From assembly GCA_964547995.1 (NCBI GenBank), contig CAZJRB010000113.1, positions 1 through 24,280 on the forward strand: 24,280 nt of DNA, read 5' to 3'. Below the pieces are notes generated by a model, which was not told the DNA's origin, searched no databases, and saw only the letters and a list, made by a program, of their open reading frames with translations. The stretch comes from CAZJRB01 sp964547995 (lineage in GTDB: Bacteria > Planctomycetota > Planctomycetia > Pirellulales > Thermoguttaceae). The first letter of the stretch is position 1. Each line of letters opens with the position of its first letter. A program made the position numbers and the translations under genes. Shown piece after piece: positions 7,954 through 15,040 of the stretch.

Positions 7954-8144
7954 CTCTCGGCACTCCTTGGGAAAAAACACCCGATTGCGGGAAACGGCCC
8001 CTGCGATAGGATATCCGCACATCTCGGCTTATTGTAGCACACGGCTTGGGGGCCGGCAAGGACCCCGCTCCGGGGAGACCGGACTTTTGGCCTTTTTTCG
8101 GCGCATTGCCGGAATTAACGCTTGACGCTTGGAGATCCACAGAA

Positions 8145-8165
8145 CCCCCGCACGCAGTGCGGGGG
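8145..8165. repeat. GC-rich hairpin, family E copy 1
   Basis: A perfect 9-bp stem, CCCCCGCAC/GTGCGGGGG, has a 3-nt loop and is flanked by CTTTC. Read on the minus strand it is AAAGCCCCCGCACTGCGTGC..., almost identical to the hairpin at 17244-17264. It lies about 80 bp downstream of the beta-propeller gene and might end its transcript, but lacks a proper U-tract. Confidence 0.75.
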
Positions 8166-8171
8166 CTTTCC

Positions 8172-8247
8172 CTCCCACCACCCACCACCCACCACTCACC
8201 ACCCACCACTCACCACCCACCACTCACCACCCACTACCCACCACTAC
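8172..8247. repeat. CCACCACTCA simple tandem repeat
   Basis: About five imperfect copies of a 14-bp unit (CACCCACCACTCAC) abut the stop codon of the beta-propeller gene. The minus strand is rich in GGTGGG runs that could form quadruplex-like structures. Confidence 0.85.
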
Positions 8248-9686
8248 TTCGCCTTCACGTCGTACACATACAGCTTGTGCGCGTGCCGGATGTAGAGCCT
8301 TCCGCCGCAGACGACCGGATGGGCCCAGCTCTTGCCGCCGCCGCCGGAGGGGACGCGAAACTCGCCGGCCAGATTCAGCCCGTCCGGCATCGCCGGCGCC
8401 ACGCCCATCCGGTTGTTCTCGCTGAGCGTATACAGCATCCCCTCGGCCAGGGTCAGCGATCCCTTCCCGACGCCCTTCTCGGCGTAGACCTTCCGGCCCG
8501 TGTTCCAGTCGAGGCAAATCCACTTGTTCCCCGAGTTGGAACCGTAGAGGTGGCCTTCATAGAGCACGACGCCGCCATGGTGGTTGTCGAGGTCCTTATT
8601 GGCCCATTTCCTGCTGACGGTTGCCTTGGCGCCGCGGACGTCGAGCTTCAACATCTCCGAACCGGTGCCGTAGCCGGAACTGATGAAAATGTGACCGTCG
8701 TGGTAGATCGGGTCGGTCGCGTTGACGTCGTATTTCGTTTCGTGGGGGTGGCGGAAGAGCAGATCGCCGTTCTCGGCGTTGACGCCGATCAGGGCCTTGG
8801 CGGTCATGGTGAGGATAATGCGCAGTCCGCCGGCTTCGATCAGAACGGGCGAAGCGTAGCCGGCCTTGTCGCCAAGGCCCCGGGCGGCCCAGATCATCTT
8901 CCCCGTCTGCTTGTTCAGCGCAACAACGCTTGCCTTTTGGCCGCAAGGGCAGCAGATCAGGCGGTCCCCGTCGATCAGCACAGATTCGGCCAGCGCCCAT
9001 TGGATGTTCTTTCCGGCGGCTTTTTCCAGGATATTCAGCCCCCAGATTTTCTCGCCGCCGTCGGTGCTCAGGCAGACGAGGTCGCCGGACGGGTTTTCAT
9101 GGTAGACGCGATTGCCGTCGACGGTCGGGGTGCCCCGGGAACCCTGGTAGTCTCCCGTCCATGCCTTGCCGTTGTCGGCCGCCCACTTCTTCTTTCCGTC
9201 GAGGTCGATCGCCGTGACGACCGTGTTGCCGTGGAGGTTGCCGGCGGTGTAGATCGTCCCATCGGCGATGGCAACGCTGGAGAAGCCGTCGCCTAATCCG
9301 CCGATTTCCCAGATCATCTTCGGCCCGCCGCCCGGCCAGCTCTTCAGCAGGCCCGTGTCGGTCGAGATGTTATCGCCCTTTGGACCGTGAAAATGGGGCC
9401 AATAGGGGCCGCCGCCCGAAGGCGCCGCGCTCGGCGGCGCCTTCTGTTGGCGCGCGTATCGCTGGTCCCGCAGGCACAGTTTGCTGAGGGGAATCCGCAA
9501 GAGCCGGCCGTCGGCCTTCTGCAATCGCACAATGCCGTCGTCGGTCAGCTCCAGGAACTTCGCCTCGACCGAATACTGGCCGGTGCGGTCGGTCCATTCC
9601 CGGGCGCGGGCCGGCGCAACAAAAAACAGGACGCAAAGAGCCGGCAGTGCAAGAACGGCCGCGAGCCGTTTCGTTCGGAAAAGCAT
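8244..9686 (-). CDS. SHD1-domain/PQQ-like beta-propeller protein, exported
   Basis: A 480-residue secreted protein. The signal peptide (MLFRTKRLAAVLALPALC..., cut after APARA) is followed by an SHD1 domain (about 30-80: REWTDRTGQYSVEAKFLEL, then KLCLRDQRYAR), a module typical of planctomycete extracytoplasmic proteins. The rest is a PQQ-like (WD40-like, outer-membrane-protein-assembly-type) beta-propeller with repeats such as VVTAIDLDGKKKW, LVCLSTDGGEKIW and VVALNKQTGKMIW. True PQQ-dependent dehydrogenase active-site residues were not recognised, so a binding or scaffold role is more likely than an enzyme. An upstream in-frame ATG at 9788 would add 34 residues unlike a signal peptide, so 9686 is chosen; only a weak GAGAG precedes it. 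The gene is divergent from the one at 10036. Confidence 0.9.
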   Translation of the reverse strand: MLFRTKRLAAVLALPALCVLFFVAPARAREWTDRTGQYSVEAKFLELTDDGIVRLQKADGRLLRIPLSKLCLRDQRYARQQKAPPSAAPSGGGPYWPHFHGPKGDNISTDTGLLKSWPGGGPKMIWEIGGLGDGFSSVAIADGTIYTAGNLHGNTVVTAIDLDGKKKWAADNGKAWTGDYQGSRGTPTVDGNRVYHENPSGDLVCLSTDGGEKIWGLNILEKAAGKNIQWALAESVLIDGDRLICCPCGQKASVVALNKQTGKMIWAARGLGDKAGYASPVLIEAGGLRIILTMTAKALIGVNAENGDLLFRHPHETKYDVNATDPIYHDGHIFISSGYGTGSEMLKLDVRGAKATVSRKWANKDLDNHHGGVVLYEGHLYGSNSGNKWICLDWNTGRKVYAEKGVGKGSLTLAEGMLYTLSENNRMGVAPAMPDGLNLAGEFRVPSGGGGKSWAHPVVCGGRLYIRHAHKLYVYDVKAK

Positions 9687-10035
9687 CGGTGGTACTCTCA
9701 GGTGTAGGGCCGTGAATGAGAAACTGCGACACGGGGCCGCCCGGATCATTCTCCGACTTATTGTATGCATCACTCGTTCTCGTGTCACGCGGCGACGCCC
9801 CGCATTCTCGTGTCACGCAACGATGCCCCCCCATCGGGCCGCACGATTGCCGGAGGAACCCGAATCATGCCCTCCCTTTGGGGTATATTCCGGTGAAACC
9901 CGCCACATTGCTGTTGCTTGAAACCGGCGACCATCACTATGATCTGCGGCTCGGGCGACCAGCCGGGCGCACAAGAAAAGCCTTTGGGCAAGGGCAAGGG
10001 CAAGGGCAAGGGTAAGAAGAAAGAACCTGTCGGCC
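9687..10035. other. Divergent intergenic region with direct and simple repeats
   Basis: About 350 bp separates two divergent genes. It contains a 28-bp tandem direct repeat (9777-9804 and 9805-9832, starting TTCTCGTGTCACGC, a few mismatches) and five units of GGGCAA/GGGTAA (9986-10015). Promoters for both genes should lie here, but I cannot pick out -35/-10 boxes with confidence. Confidence 0.6.
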
Positions 10036-10704
10036 ATGCGAGCACAATCTCCCAGTGTTGTGGTGTTCCGCGCGTTGGTGATACTGACTTGCCTTATTGC
10101 CATTCCGTTGGCGGCCGTGTTTGGCACGGCGCTGCCGGATTTGCTCCAGAAATTGGCCGGACAACTCCCGTCGATCAACGCGCTGTCGAAGAACCGGACA
10201 AGCGGGACTGTGCGACCCGAGCCGGAGACCGCTGCGTTCGGCGCAACCGATATCGTGCCTCCGTCGGTGTCGTTGGGCGAATCGGCGCCGCAGGGCGGGT
10301 TGCAAACGGCTTCCGATCAACGGGCCCCCGTTGTTGGAGCCACCGGGGCGTGGCCCCGGCGGCCGAGCGATTCGGCGCCCGCAGCGGTTGTGCCGACATC
10401 GCACGAAACCCCTGTGAAACCTCCGCCGCCGGAGACCACCGCTGACGAGGTTCCCCGGGCCGTCAACCCGCCCCACATCGACCGGTTTACGTACATCCAA
10501 AACCGCTTGCAGGAACTGGGGGCTACCTATTACTTGCTGGAAACGTTGGGGACCCGGGATTCGTACCGCTTCTATTGCAGGATAGCCGTCGGCGGGAATC
10601 CGACTTTCATCAAGTGGTTTGAAGCTACCGACCCCGATCCTCTGACGGCCATGGCAAGGGTGCTCGGGGAAGTCGAGACGTGGCAGGCGGGCCGGCGTGA
10701 GTAG
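10036..10704 (+). CDS. Membrane-anchored hypothetical protein with conserved-looking C-terminal domain
   Basis: A 222-residue protein. One N-terminal membrane helix (about 9-34, VVVFRALVILTCLIAIPLAA) precedes a low-complexity Pro/Ala/Ser/Thr-rich linker (about 50-145) and a compact C-terminal domain (about 148-218: HIDRFTYIQNRLQELGATYY, then YRFYCRIAVGG and FEATDPDPLTAMARVLGEVE). I recognise this as a recurrent planctomycete type but know no function. The linker suggests that the domain is held away from the membrane, most likely on the periplasmic side. The start has no strong Shine-Dalgarno; purine-rich repeat DNA lies just upstream. It is followed by scpB after 90 nt on the same strand. 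Confidence 0.75.
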   Translation: MRAQSPSVVVFRALVILTCLIAIPLAAVFGTALPDLLQKLAGQLPSINALSKNRTSGTVRPEPETAAFGATDIVPPSVSLGESAPQGGLQTASDQRAPVVGATGAWPRRPSDSAPAAVVPTSHETPVKPPPPETTADEVPRAVNPPHIDRFTYIQNRLQELGATYYLLETLGTRDSYRFYCRIAVGGNPTFIKWFEATDPDPLTAMARVLGEVETWQAGRRE

Positions 10705-10794
10705 AAAACGGGGCGCTTTTTCGGGCAAAATGTCTGGTGCTCTCACCCGGCTTCCCCTTGCCAAGCAACCGCGTTTTGCCTTACGCTAGCCCGT

Positions 10795-11937
10795 ATGAAT
10801 GAGTGTCTTGCCACCACTGCCCGACAGCTCGGTAGCATCTCGCTTCGCTACCGGCAACGGTTCCGCACCGCCGCGGCGCCGGCAGCCGGGACGAGGTTGG
10901 TGAGGATGGCAGGTGCCCGCCGGGTAATGTGGGGTCGGCCCGACGACACAACGGCTGGTCCGGGCGGCCCCTGTGCGAGGGGTGCTTCGCTTGCCCGACT
11001 TGAAGCCGTTTTGTTGTTGTCCCAACAACCCCAGGCGAGCCGGAAACTGGCCGAGTTGGCCGACTTGGCGGACGGCACGAGAACTCGTACACTGGTGCGA
11101 AAACTGAACCGGTTGTATGATGCCGAAGGCAGCGCGTTTCGGGTGGAGGAGGTGGCCGGGGGATTCCAATTGAGGACCCGTTCCGGTTTCGCTCCCTGGC
11201 TGCGGCGGTTGCACTCCGCACCGGTGGAGGTTCGCCTCTCTGCCCCGGCCATGGAAACGCTGGCCGTGGTGACCTACCGCCAGCCGGTGTTGCGGGCAGA
11301 GATCGAGGCCATCCGGGGCGTGCAATGCGGTGAAATCCTCCGGCAGTTGATCGAACGCGATCTGGTGAAAATCGTCGGCCGAAGCGAAGAACTCGGGCGA
11401 CCCTTCCTGTACGGCACCAGCAAACGGTTCTTGCAGGTTTTCGGATTGCGACACCTCGATGAACTGCCGCGGGCCGATTTGTTGCGGGCCGGCGAGCCCG
11501 GCCAACATCCACCCAAGCTGCAACCATCCGATAACAACCAAACGGACCAGGAAACGCCCAACGAAAACTCGATCTCTCGCAGAACCGAAGAGGAGTCCGA
11601 CGTGAAAGCCCTCGCCTCTCTTGATGCCGGTCCGGAAAATCTCGCCGAACGAGATGCCGTCGCCGTCAGCGAAGCACGCCCTGGCCAACCGCCCAAGGCC
11701 GATCTCGATAATCACGATGACTACGACGACGACTACGACGACGACTACGATGACTACGAAGACGACGACTACGAAGACGACGATGACTATGACGACGAAG
11801 AAGACCTCGAAGACGAACCGTGGGAGGAAGTCGAAGACGACGAGGAGGAGGAAGGAGAAGAAGAAGAATGGGATGAAGACGAGGACTGGGACGACATGGA
11901 CGACGAGGACGAAGAAGACTACGACGAGGACGAGTAG
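10795..11937 (+). CDS. scpB: Segregation and condensation protein B with acidic C-terminal tail
   Basis: The 380-residue protein contains the two winged-helix domains of ScpB (about 64-225), the kleisin-associated subunit of the SMC-ScpAB condensin. The diagnostic segment is SAPAMETLAVVTYRQPVLRA (149-168) followed by EIEAIRGV and later GRPFLYGTSKRFLQVFGL. ScpB is normally about 170-220 residues. Here a linker (225-300) is followed by a tail of about 79 residues (302-380) made almost only of Asp, Glu, Tyr and Trp, encoded by GACTACGACGAC-type tandem repeats. The first about 60 residues are also not typical, and a later start (ATG at 10906 or 10930) is possible. No scpA or smc lies in the window. 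Confidence 0.88.
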   Translation: MNECLATTARQLGSISLRYRQRFRTAAAPAAGTRLVRMAGARRVMWGRPDDTTAGPGGPCARGASLARLEAVLLLSQQPQASRKLAELADLADGTRTRTLVRKLNRLYDAEGSAFRVEEVAGGFQLRTRSGFAPWLRRLHSAPVEVRLSAPAMETLAVVTYRQPVLRAEIEAIRGVQCGEILRQLIERDLVKIVGRSEELGRPFLYGTSKRFLQVFGLRHLDELPRADLLRAGEPGQHPPKLQPSDNNQTDQETPNENSISRRTEEESDVKALASLDAGPENLAERDAVAVSEARPGQPPKADLDNHDDYDDDYDDDYDDYEDDDYEDDDDYDDEEDLEDEPWEEVEDDEEEEGEEEEWDEDEDWDDMDDEDEEDYDEDE

Positions 11938-11975
11938 GCTTCCCGCTTGATTCGTCCGTTGGGGGCGCGCTGCCG

Positions 11976-12590
11976 ATGGAAAACCACCTCGCCGTCGACA
12001 AATCGACCATCTGGACCGTCGGACATTCCAACCACGATATCGAGACGTTCCTTGACCTGCTCTCCCGCCACCGGATCGAAGTCCTGGCGGACGTCCGCTC
12101 CAGCCCCTACTCCGGCTATGCCTCCCACTTCAACAAGGAAACCATCGCAGGCCCCCTGCAGGAACAAGGCATCCAGTACCTCTTTCTGGGCGATCTGATC
12201 GGCGGCCGGGCCGAAGGGGACGAATTCTACGACGAGCGGGGGCACGTCCTCTACGGAAAGATCGCACAGTCGGAAAAGTTTCGGCAAGGCATTCGCCGCT
12301 TGACCGACGGGGCGGCCAGGTATCGCGTTGCCTTGATGTGCGGCGAGGAGGACCCGGCCGACTGCCACCGGCGGTTGTTGATCGGCCGCGTGCTCCGCGA
12401 GCGCGGCGTCCGCGTGATGCACATCCGCGGCGACGGGCGGATCGAAAGCGAAGAAGACCTCGCCGCCGAGATCGAGTTCCAGAAAACCAAGGGCCAGATG
12501 ACCCTTTTTGACATCGAGGAGCCCGACGAGTGGAAATCTACACGATCGGTTTTACCCAAAAGTCCGCCGCCGAATTCTTCGGACTCCTGA
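11976..12590 (+). CDS. DUF488 family protein (first of a tandem pair)
   Basis: A 204-residue cytoplasmic protein of the DUF488 family, whose biochemical role is not established. Visible marks are the opening TIWTVGHSNHDIETF (11-25), the VLADVRSSPYSGY segment (36-48) and the cysteine-rich core LMCGEEDPADCHRRLL (120-135, C122 and C130-H-R-R). The body ends at GQMTLFDIEEPDEW; the last 18 or so residues lie in the overlap with the next gene and look like out-of-frame translation of it. It starts 38 nt after scpB and may share its transcript. Spacing and the CxxxxxxxCHR pattern suggest a possible metal or nucleotide site, which is inference. Confidence 0.88.
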   Translation: MENHLAVDKSTIWTVGHSNHDIETFLDLLSRHRIEVLADVRSSPYSGYASHFNKETIAGPLQEQGIQYLFLGDLIGGRAEGDEFYDERGHVLYGKIAQSEKFRQGIRRLTDGAARYRVALMCGEEDPADCHRRLLIGRVLRERGVRVMHIRGDGRIESEEDLAAEIEFQKTKGQMTLFDIEEPDEWKSTRSVLPKSPPPNSSDS

Positions 12591-12967
12591 AACGCGCCGG
12601 CGTCCGGCGGCTGGTCGACGTGCGGCTCAATAACCGCTCGCAACTGGCCGGCTTCACCAAGAGCCGCGACCTGGAATTCTTCCTCGCCGAAATCTGCGGT
12701 GCCGAGTACCTGCACCGCCCCGACCTCTCGCCCACCAAGGAAATCCTCGACGCCTACAAGAAGGGCGATATGCCATGGGAGGTCTACGAGCCGGTTTTTC
12801 TCGATCTGCTCAACGAGCGAAAGGTGGAGGAAACGCTCGACCGGCGGCTCTTCGGCGTGCCGTGCGTGTTGCTTTGCAGCGAGCCAACCGCCGAACACTG
12901 CCACCGCCGCCTGGTCGCTGAATATCTGCAATCGAAGTGGGGCGACGTGGAAATCGTGCATTTGTGA
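12530..12967 (+). CDS. DUF488 family protein (second of a tandem pair)
   Basis: A 145-residue DUF488 paralogue, shorter than its neighbour. It opens with MEIYTIGFTQKSAAEFF and has LVDVRLNNRSQLAGF (28-42) and the core CVLLCSEPTAEHCHRRLV (112-129). The start is a GTG at 12530, inside the preceding gene, with GAGGAG 8 nt upstream; the genes overlap by 61 nt in different frames, which implies translational coupling. The divergence between the two copies is large, so they are probably old paralogues acting as a pair rather than a recent duplication. The gene ends just before a simple repeat that marks the left edge of the cassette array. Confidence 0.88.
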   Translation: MEIYTIGFTQKSAAEFFGLLKRAGVRRLVDVRLNNRSQLAGFTKSRDLEFFLAEICGAEYLHRPDLSPTKEILDAYKKGDMPWEVYEPVFLDLLNERKVEETLDRRLFGVPCVLLCSEPTAEHCHRRLVAEYLQSKWGDVEIVHL

Positions 12968-12980
12968 AGCCGGCTTCCAG

Positions 12981-13008
12981 TCCCCAACCCCTAGCCCCTA
13001 GCCCCTTA
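12981..13008. repeat. CCCCTAGCCCCTAG low-complexity repeat, family F
   Basis: A C-rich run built from CCCCTAG units (CCCCAACCCCTAG then CCCCTAGCCCCTTAG). A similar run in reverse orientation is at about 17104-17128. Here it sits exactly where the third attC site is broken off. Confidence 0.75.
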
Positions 13009-13020
13009 GCAAGCCTGCGG

Positions 13021-13042
13021 CAGCTGCAAGACGTGGTTATGT
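13021..13042 (-). other. Truncated attC site (3' end of SUKH-4-like cassette)
   Basis: The core GTTATGT (13036-13042, plus-strand reading; ACATAAC on the coding strand) overlaps the stop codon of the SUKH-4-like gene. It is preceded by the same 8-nt spacing to a C (13027) that is extrahelical in the two complete sites. The complementary left arm and second core are missing; the family F repeat begins nearby. Confidence 0.65.
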
Positions 13043-13519
13043 GATCTCGAATTTGAATTCCATCTCATCATCCTCGTCGTCAGAGGCACATTCTCTAATG
13101 TGGTCGATGAGCATGGCCCAATGATGCTCTGGTGATTGAAGTGCCTTGCTGTCGATTTCCGAAAGGGCTTCTGCCAAGAGATCGACCGACTTAGGATTCG
13201 ACCTAATAGTCTTGCTGTCGTGATCCGTGGACCATTTGGCTGCAGCCTTGATTGATGCCCTGAACGCTTCCATGCTTGAATTGACGAATTCTGGGCCAGT
13301 CCCATGTTCTGGCGAGATTCGTTGCACTGAGCCTGAGACGCCATCACGACAGTACCACGCTTCGCCAATGTTGAATTCCTCGTCCGCGAATACCTTATAT
13401 TTCGACAGTTCTTTCGCCGGATCAAAACCGGTGATCTCCTGCACGCGCAAGGCGGATGGCGACTTACGAAAGATAAGTGTGCTTTCCAAACCGGCCAACT
13501 CAAATGAGAAAGTCTTCAT
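13037..13519 (-). CDS. SUKH-4-like immunity protein
   Basis: A 160-residue acidic cytoplasmic protein. The middle region FVNSSMEAFRASIKAAAKWS (about 84-103) and the C-terminal LLAEALSEIDSKALQSPEHHW with an acidic end (DDEDDEMEF) resemble SUKH-4-type immunity proteins, which neutralise polymorphic toxins; this is a pattern recognition made without a search, so it is moderate. No toxin gene is adjacent, consistent with orphan immunity genes carried by cassettes. The start at 13519 is chosen (AAGAAGAG just upstream) over a nearby ATG. The stop lies within the attC core at 13036-13042. Base composition is lower in GC than in flanking chromosomal genes. Confidence 0.65.
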   Translation of the reverse strand: MKTFSFELAGLESTLIFRKSPSALRVQEITGFDPAKELSKYKVFADEEFNIGEAWYCRDGVSGSVQRISPEHGTGPEFVNSSMEAFRASIKAAAKWSTDHDSKTIRSNPKSVDLLAEALSEIDSKALQSPEHHWAMLIDHIRECASDDEDDEMEFKFEIT

Positions 13520-13532
13520 GTCTCTTCTTAGC

Positions 13533-13602
13533 ACATAACGTCTGGGATCACTCGTTCAAAATGGCGCAGCTATTTTGAATCGAGTGCATCCTCTTGTTCG
13601 GT
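13533..13602 (-). other. attC-like recombination site between sulfatase and SUKH-4-like cassettes
   Basis: A 70-bp quasi-palindrome. On the plus strand: core ACATAAC, spacer GTCTG, arm GGATCACTCG and TTCAAAAT, loop, ATTTTGAA, an extra T (13580), CGAGTG, an extra C (13587), ATCC, TCTT, then core GTTCGGT. The unpaired C is 8 nt before the second core, exactly as in the site at 14981. The two cores are not complementary to each other, as expected where two different cassettes meet. The last 11 sulfatase codons and its stop lie in the site. Confidence 0.82.
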
Positions 13603-14955
13603 CAAATATTCCAATGGAATCGTATCGCCTTGGTTTTTACACCATTCGGCAAGCTGTTTCCTTAGCGATTCAAGAAGCTCTCCTTGTTCCGGGTTGCCTG
13701 CCAGGTTCGTCATCTCGAAGGGGTCCCTCCTCAGATCGTACAGTTCTTCCTTCGGGCGATGCTGATACCGCTCAACAATCGCTTTGGCCTTAGGATCGGT
13801 TTTTGCCTTTTCGATCCACGAATCCCAGTGCGGCAAGTAATGCGGGCCGGATTTACAGCCGGTGATGTGAGTTGTGAATGTTATTTCAGGTGTTAGATTC
13901 AGAATGTATCGATGGGTCGGCGTCCGGATTGTCCGGGCCGGACAATGGTTCGCAATTCCAGGCCCGCCGTTCTCGTTGCCCGTGTGTGTGCCGAAAACCA
14001 CCTTGCGATGTGCCTTGTGATTGCCTGTCAGTACGGGAAGAAAACTCTTTCCATCAATATCTTTGGGAAGTGCGCCGCCGGCGGCATCAATGCATGTAGG
14101 GAGAACATCTGCAAGACTGATCATCGCGTCAGTCGCTGATCCAGCAGCGATCTTTCCGGGCCATCTGGCCGTGAAAGGAACACGAAGCCCTCCATCATAC
14201 ACACACCATTTAGAAAATGGCCAATTAGAACCTTGGTCGGTTGTATAGATAAAAAGAGAGTTCTCATTCATGCCTTTCTTGCCGACAGCATCGAGAACAT
14301 CTCCGAGTATGCTGTCCATTAGTGTTACGTCACTGTAGTACTTCGCTCGATCGGCCCTGGTTTCAGGTGTGTCCACGAAATTCGGAGGCAGTGTGATCTT
14401 TGCTGGATCGTACATGGTGTTCTTGATCCAGGGTGTGTGTGGTGGGTGAGAGCACACAACGAGAAAGAGGGGCTTGCTTTTGTCATAGGTGGAAAGAAAG
14501 GTGGAAGCCTGTTGCTCCTTCTTGCGTATGTAATCATAAGGAAACCGCTTGTTTGGGGCGTGATGAAACTTGCCAATATGGGCCGTGTAATAACCCATCT
14601 CTTTGAAGTACTCCGGCATAGTCTTGATGTTGGACCTGATAGGGGTGCCGAACTTGTGGCCGCCATTTCTGTGAGGCATGAGTCCTGTTCCTATTACGCA
14701 TCGTGATGGGCTGCATAGGGGAGATGCGGCGAAAGCGTGGGTAAATCGCATGGATTCCTCCGCGAGCCTGTCAATATTGGGTGTCTTGATGTACTCGTCT
14801 CCATAGGCACCTGAGTCTGTCCACCCATGGTCATCGGAAATGAAAAGAATGATATTGGGTTTGTCCTTCTGATCTTTGGCGGTCAAGCCGCCTGGCACTG
14901 AAAGCGCTGCTGCTGTTATGGCTGCGCATTTGAGAAAGTCACGCCTGTTGTACAT
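13570..14955 (-). CDS. Tat-exported type I sulfatase in a gene cassette
   Basis: A 461-residue arylsulfatase-type enzyme that hydrolyses sulfate esters. The twin-arginine signal NRRDFLK (3-9) with a hydrophobic stretch and LTA end predicts Tat export. The metal-binding FISDDHG (38-44) and the sulfatase signature CSPSR (C81-R85), whose cysteine becomes formylglycine, are intact. Length and later motifs such as YTTDQGSN and PFTARWPGK fit the family. Planctomycetes are known for many sulfatases acting on algal or mucin-type polysaccharides; the substrate here cannot be read. A start ATG at 14955 follows AAAGGAAGA, 25 nt after the attC core. The C-terminal codons are within the attC arm. Codon use and GC are unlike the neighbours, pointing to acquisition. 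No partner maturase is in the window. Confidence 0.93.
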   Translation of the reverse strand: MYNRRDFLKCAAITAAALSVPGGLTAKDQKDKPNIILFISDDHGWTDSGAYGDEYIKTPNIDRLAEESMRFTHAFAASPLCSPSRCVIGTGLMPHRNGGHKFGTPIRSNIKTMPEYFKEMGYYTAHIGKFHHAPNKRFPYDYIRKKEQQASTFLSTYDKSKPLFLVVCSHPPHTPWIKNTMYDPAKITLPPNFVDTPETRADRAKYYSDVTLMDSILGDVLDAVGKKGMNENSLFIYTTDQGSNWPFSKWCVYDGGLRVPFTARWPGKIAAGSATDAMISLADVLPTCIDAAGGALPKDIDGKSFLPVLTGNHKAHRKVVFGTHTGNENGGPGIANHCPARTIRTPTHRYILNLTPEITFTTHITGCKSGPHYLPHWDSWIEKAKTDPKAKAIVERYQHRPKEELYDLRRDPFEMTNLAGNPEQGELLESLRKQLAEWCKNQGDTIPLEYLTEQEDALDSK

Positions 14956-14980
14956 AGTGTCTCTTCCTTTGTTTCATATG

Positions 14981-15038
14981 ACCGAACGTCTGCACTCACG
15001 GGCGGCGGTACGCCGTACCGTGCAGTGCTTGGTTCGGC
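14981..15038 (-). other. attC-like recombination site between GNAT and sulfatase cassettes
   Basis: A 58-bp quasi-palindrome. On the plus strand: core ACCGAAC (14981-14987), spacer GTCT, arm GCACT-CACGG, a hairpin-prone centre (GGTACGCCGTA), arm CCGTG, an unpaired C (15023), AGTGC, TTG, then core GTTCGGC (15032-15038). Removing the single unpaired C makes the arms perfectly complementary. Spacing from that C to the core is 8 nt, and the opposite gap from the first core is 9 nt, as in the site at 13533. It follows the GNAT stop by 3 nt. Confidence 0.85.
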
Positions 15039-15040
15039 TT

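Noticed and set aside
8172..8247. Possible CRISPR-like array
   Set aside because: Units are contiguous 14-bp repeats without spacers, and no cas genes are nearby.
9918..10035. Small open frame with a Gly-Lys repeat before the gene at 10036
   Set aside because: It is the translation of the GGGCAA simple repeat and runs out of frame into a better-supported gene.
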